Origin: Bacilli bacterium
GTDB lineage: Bacteria > Bacillota_I > Bacilli_A > RF39 > UBA660
Assembly (NCBI GenBank): GCA_017550205.1
Contig: JAFZPS010000023.1
Span: 1 to 17,991, forward strand
Direction of reading: 5' to 3'
Length of the DNA: 17,991 bases
Made by a program: the position numbers and the translations under genes. How positions within the stretch are numbered: the stretch's first letter is position 1; each line of letters begins with the position of its first letter. This document shows positions 14,310 through 17,991 of the stretch, one piece after another. A model generated the notes under the pieces. That model had not been told where the DNA came from. It made no database searches and was given only the letters and a program-made list of their open reading frames with translations.

Positions 14310-15185
14310 ATGAATCAAGAAAAGATAGGTAAATTTATATCTAAATGTCGTAAAGATAAAAATATTACTCAAGAAGAACTCGCAGAAAAATTAAATGTAT
14401 CTAATAAGAGTGTAAGTAGATGGGAAAATGGTAAGAATATGCCAGATTACTCTATATTAAATGATTTATGTAATATATTAGATATTAATATAAATGAACT
14501 ATTAAGTGGAGAAAAAGATAATGAAGAGACTATAGAAAATCTTGATATGATTCTAAAAGAATATTATAAAATGAAGAAACAAAAAGAAAAATTAAAAAAG
14601 ATAATTATTATAGGCACAGTACTCCTATCACAAATATTATTATTTGTTTTAACTATAGTAATACTAAATTATGAATATGATAATAGACTACACCAAACTA
14701 CTAATCTAAAAGATTATAATGATGTAATAGGACCTAAAGCAAAAGGTATATATGAAAATAAATGGGATATGTCTGAAGAAATATTTCCTAAAAAACTAAA
14801 TGGTAAAGTAGAATACTTTAAAATGTTATGTGATGATTTTTGGGATAAACAATTCTTATCTTATTTAGTAATTGATTATAATGAAGAAGATTATAATAAA
14901 GAAATAGAAAGATTAGAAAAACTAGGTATAGAAGAGTATAATTACTACGGAGTTACAGGTTTTACTAATTATAAATTAGTAGCTATGAATTCAGATCATT
15001 ATAATGGATTTATTTATGCCTTAACTGATGGTAAAAGTAAAGTGATTTATGTAGAATTAATATTCTGTAATTATACAATGGATTTAGATTATGAAAATGA
15101 AATGCCTAAAGAATATCTACCAGATGGATTTAATGCAAAACAGAATAATCTATATGAAATAGAAATGATGAATAAGGGACATTAA
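14310..15185 (+). CDS. Membrane-anchored XRE-family transcriptional regulator
   Basis: This 291-residue protein has an N-terminal HTH_3/XRE DNA-binding domain (about 5-66): ITQEELAEKLNVSNKSVSRWENGKNMPDYSIL, with the recognition helix around SNKSVSRWENG. A charged helical linker (70-96) follows, then one membrane helix (97-119) and an approximately 170-residue extracytoplasmic domain without a recognised fold. This layout suggests a regulator that senses something outside the membrane, or one tied to the envelope. The target is unknown; the adjacent 72-residue membrane protein gene is a candidate. The SD is AAAGGAGA. It has its own promoter and a terminator whose stem includes the stop region. 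Confidence 0.85.
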   Translation: MNQEKIGKFISKCRKDKNITQEELAEKLNVSNKSVSRWENGKNMPDYSILNDLCNILDININELLSGEKDNEETIENLDMILKEYYKMKKQKEKLKKIIIIGTVLLSQILLFVLTIVILNYEYDNRLHQTTNLKDYNDVIGPKAKGIYENKWDMSEEIFPKKLNGKVEYFKMLCDDFWDKQFLSYLVIDYNEEDYNKEIERLEKLGIEEYNYYGVTGFTNYKLVAMNSDHYNGFIYALTDGKSKVIYVELIFCNYTMDLDYENEMPKEYLPDGFNAKQNNLYEIEMMNKGH

Positions 15186-15194
15186 TCCCTTTTT
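15174..15194 (+). terminator. XRE gene terminator
   Basis: AAGGGA (15174-15179), 6-base loop including the stop codon, TCCCTT (15186-15191), T-run to 15194. The T-run is short. Confidence 0.75.
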
Positions 15195-15198
15195 GTTA

Positions 15199-15207
15199 TG
15201 TTATAAT
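15199..15207 (+). promoter_or_regulatory. extended -10 of the 72-residue gene
   Basis: TGTTATAAT, identical to the element before the XRE gene, four bases after the preceding T-run and 16 bases before the start codon. The leader would be nearly absent. Confidence 0.6.
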
Positions 15208-15223
15208 AATTTTGGGTGGTAAT

Positions 15224-15442
15224 ATGAGTAACGTTGGAATATTAATGTTAATATTTGCTACATGTATTTTACTAGTAGGATTATATATGTTTACTGGTCA
15301 TAAACTAGGAATAATTTCCTGGAAAGCAGCATTCAAAGGACTTACTAAAGAAGGTTGGAAGAATGTAGGAAAATGGACTATGATTAGTAGTTTGTTATTT
15401 TATTTGATTGGAATATTAGCTATAATTTTTAATTGGGAGTAG
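15224..15442 (+). CDS. Small membrane protein, two helices, unknown function
   Basis: The 72-residue protein has two membrane helices (about 4-22 and 52-70) joined by a basic loop (GHKLGIISWKAAFKGLTKEGWKNVGKW), consistent with a hairpin with the loop in the cytoplasm. It resembles small DUF3784-like membrane proteins in general layout, but I cannot confirm a family. ATG 15224 is used because GGGTGG sits just upstream; the longer frame starts at TTG 15212 and would translate the SD. It directly follows the XRE gene with only a terminator and promoter between them, so it may be that regulator's target or partner (inference). Confidence 0.75.
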   Translation: MSNVGILMLIFATCILLVGLYMFTGHKLGIISWKAAFKGLTKEGWKNVGKWTMISSLLFYLIGILAIIFNWE

Positions 15443-15461
15443 ATGAAAATCTACTTTTTTT
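15438..15461 (+). terminator. terminator of the 72-residue gene
   Basis: AGTAGAT (15438-15444), GAAA tetraloop, ATCTACT (15449-15455), T to 15461. The TAG stop lies in the 5' arm. Confidence 0.92.
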
Positions 15462-15483
15462 GTTAACTTAAAAATGGTATAAT
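15455..15483 (+). promoter_or_regulatory. ligA promoter
   Basis: Extended -10 TGGTATAAT (15475-15483). Seventeen bases upstream of TATAAT the -35 position is TTTTTT (15455-15460), which is the T-tract of the preceding terminator, so one tract may serve both uses. Confidence 0.6.
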
Positions 15484-15491
15484 ATATATAG

Positions 15492-17500
<2,009 letters not shown>

Positions 17501-17511
17501 ATTTCTCTAAT

Positions 17512-17540
17512 TTGATTAAAAAATATAGGTATGGTATAAT
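17512..17540 (+). promoter_or_regulatory. promoter of the right-edge gene
   Basis: TTGATT (17512-17517), a 17-base spacer, TATAAT (17535-17540), preceded by TGG, making an extended -10. Confidence 0.75.
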
Positions 17541-17564
17541 ATGTTTTACCTAGGAGATGAAATA

Positions 17565-17991
17565 ATGACTAAAAATATTTGGAAAAGAATAATTAATTTA
17601 GTATTCACAATAATAATAATTATAATAGCTATGATTGTTATTGATTATGTAAGAGTAAATAGATTTGAATATACTCCGTTATTTGCAATAAAAACATTAG
17701 AATTAAAAGATGGTGGTACTAAAGAATACACAGGTCTAGGATATAAAGTAATAGATTATAATGAAATACAAGGTAGACGTGATATAGAAATAGGTTTATG
17801 GAATATGGAACGTAATTCAACACCTATAGAAATATCAGATGTAGATCTAGCAATAGAATTTACTAATGATGAAGGTAAAGCATTTACTAAGTACTATAAA
17901 AAATTCTTAAAAATAAAATCTACTGTACTAGAAACAAATGAAAAAGAAAATAAAATACTATTAAGATATACAGATGAAGATGGTAAATATA
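17565..17991 (+). CDS. Membrane-anchored extracellular protein, partial
   Basis: The gene runs off the window; 142 residues are visible. The start is MTKNIWKRIINLVFT, then an Ile-rich membrane helix (about 9-27), then a charged extracytoplasmic region beginning VRVNRFEYTPLFAIKTLELKDGGTKEYTGLGYKVIDYN. Later repeated polar beta-like stretches (IEISDVDLAIEFTNDEGKAF) suggest a beta-rich domain. I do not recognise the family by name, although the LFAIKT...GGTKxYxGLGYKVIDYN run looks like a conserved motif. The SD is AGGAGA eight bases upstream. An earlier ATG at 17557 is closed after two codons. It has its own good promoter after the ligA terminator. Confidence 0.75.
   Translation, partial: MTKNIWKRIINLVFTIIIIIIAMIVIDYVRVNRFEYTPLFAIKTLELKDGGTKEYTGLGYKVIDYNEIQGRRDIEIGLWNMERNSTPIEISDVDLAIEFTNDEGKAFTKYYKKFLKIKSTVLETNEKENKILLRYTDEDGKY

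Overview
The window looks like the chromosome of a very AT-rich, low-GC Gram-positive bacterium (Bacillota). It could be one of the host-associated Bacilli or Clostridia lineages, but I cannot name a genus. The evidence is strong Shine-Dalgarno (SD) sites, a sortase with an anchored surface protein, a PcrA helicase of the type with a C-terminal Tudor-like domain, and an NAD-dependent ligase. Trp is encoded by TGG throughout, and TGA appears to be a normal stop: tsaE and tsaB end in TGA inside ATGA start/stop overlaps. The code is therefore not the Mycoplasma one. I see no phage, insertion sequence or CRISPR array.

Layout. Bases 1-302 are the tail of an rRNA operon (3' end of 23S, then 5S). 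Bases 402-2924 carry the t6A tRNA-modification genes tsaE-tsaB-rimI (ATGA overlaps) and tsaD on its own promoter. A fucO-type iron alcohol dehydrogenase follows (2987-4138). Bases 4172-7765 are all on the minus strand: a lipoprotein substrate-binding protein, a two-gene unit of unknown function, an ABC ATPase-permease pair of the SsuBC/TauBC/ThiZX type, and a 24-residue membrane peptide gene. From 7885 the plus strand resumes with a three-gene surface unit: a thioester-domain/Cna-B adhesin with a VPDTG anchor, a sortase, and a five-helix membrane protein with a repeated APxxVYG motif. Then come pcrA, a sugar-phosphate-type nucleotidyltransferase, a membrane-bound XRE regulator, a 72-residue membrane protein, ligA, and the start of another membrane-anchored protein cut by the window edge.

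How the parts fit. The t6A genes serve translation next to rRNA. The pcrA and ligA genes, often close neighbours in Bacillota, are here separated by three short transcription units. The transporter is split: its binding protein sits apart from its ATPase and permease. The most distinctive unit is the adhesin-sortase-membrane protein cluster. The adhesin has residues for one internal thioester and two Lys-Asn isopeptide bonds. The sortase lacks the usual Arg after its catalytic Cys. The third gene resembles nothing I recognise.

A striking architectural trait is junction compaction. Many genes end in a terminator hairpin whose stem contains the stop codon, followed within a few to a few dozen bases by the next gene's -10 box, usually an extended TGnTATAAT. 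Several annotated starts were set by the SD site rather than by the longest open frame: tsaE, the ABC ATPase, both unknown genes at 5904-6678, the nucleotidyltransferase and the 72-residue protein.
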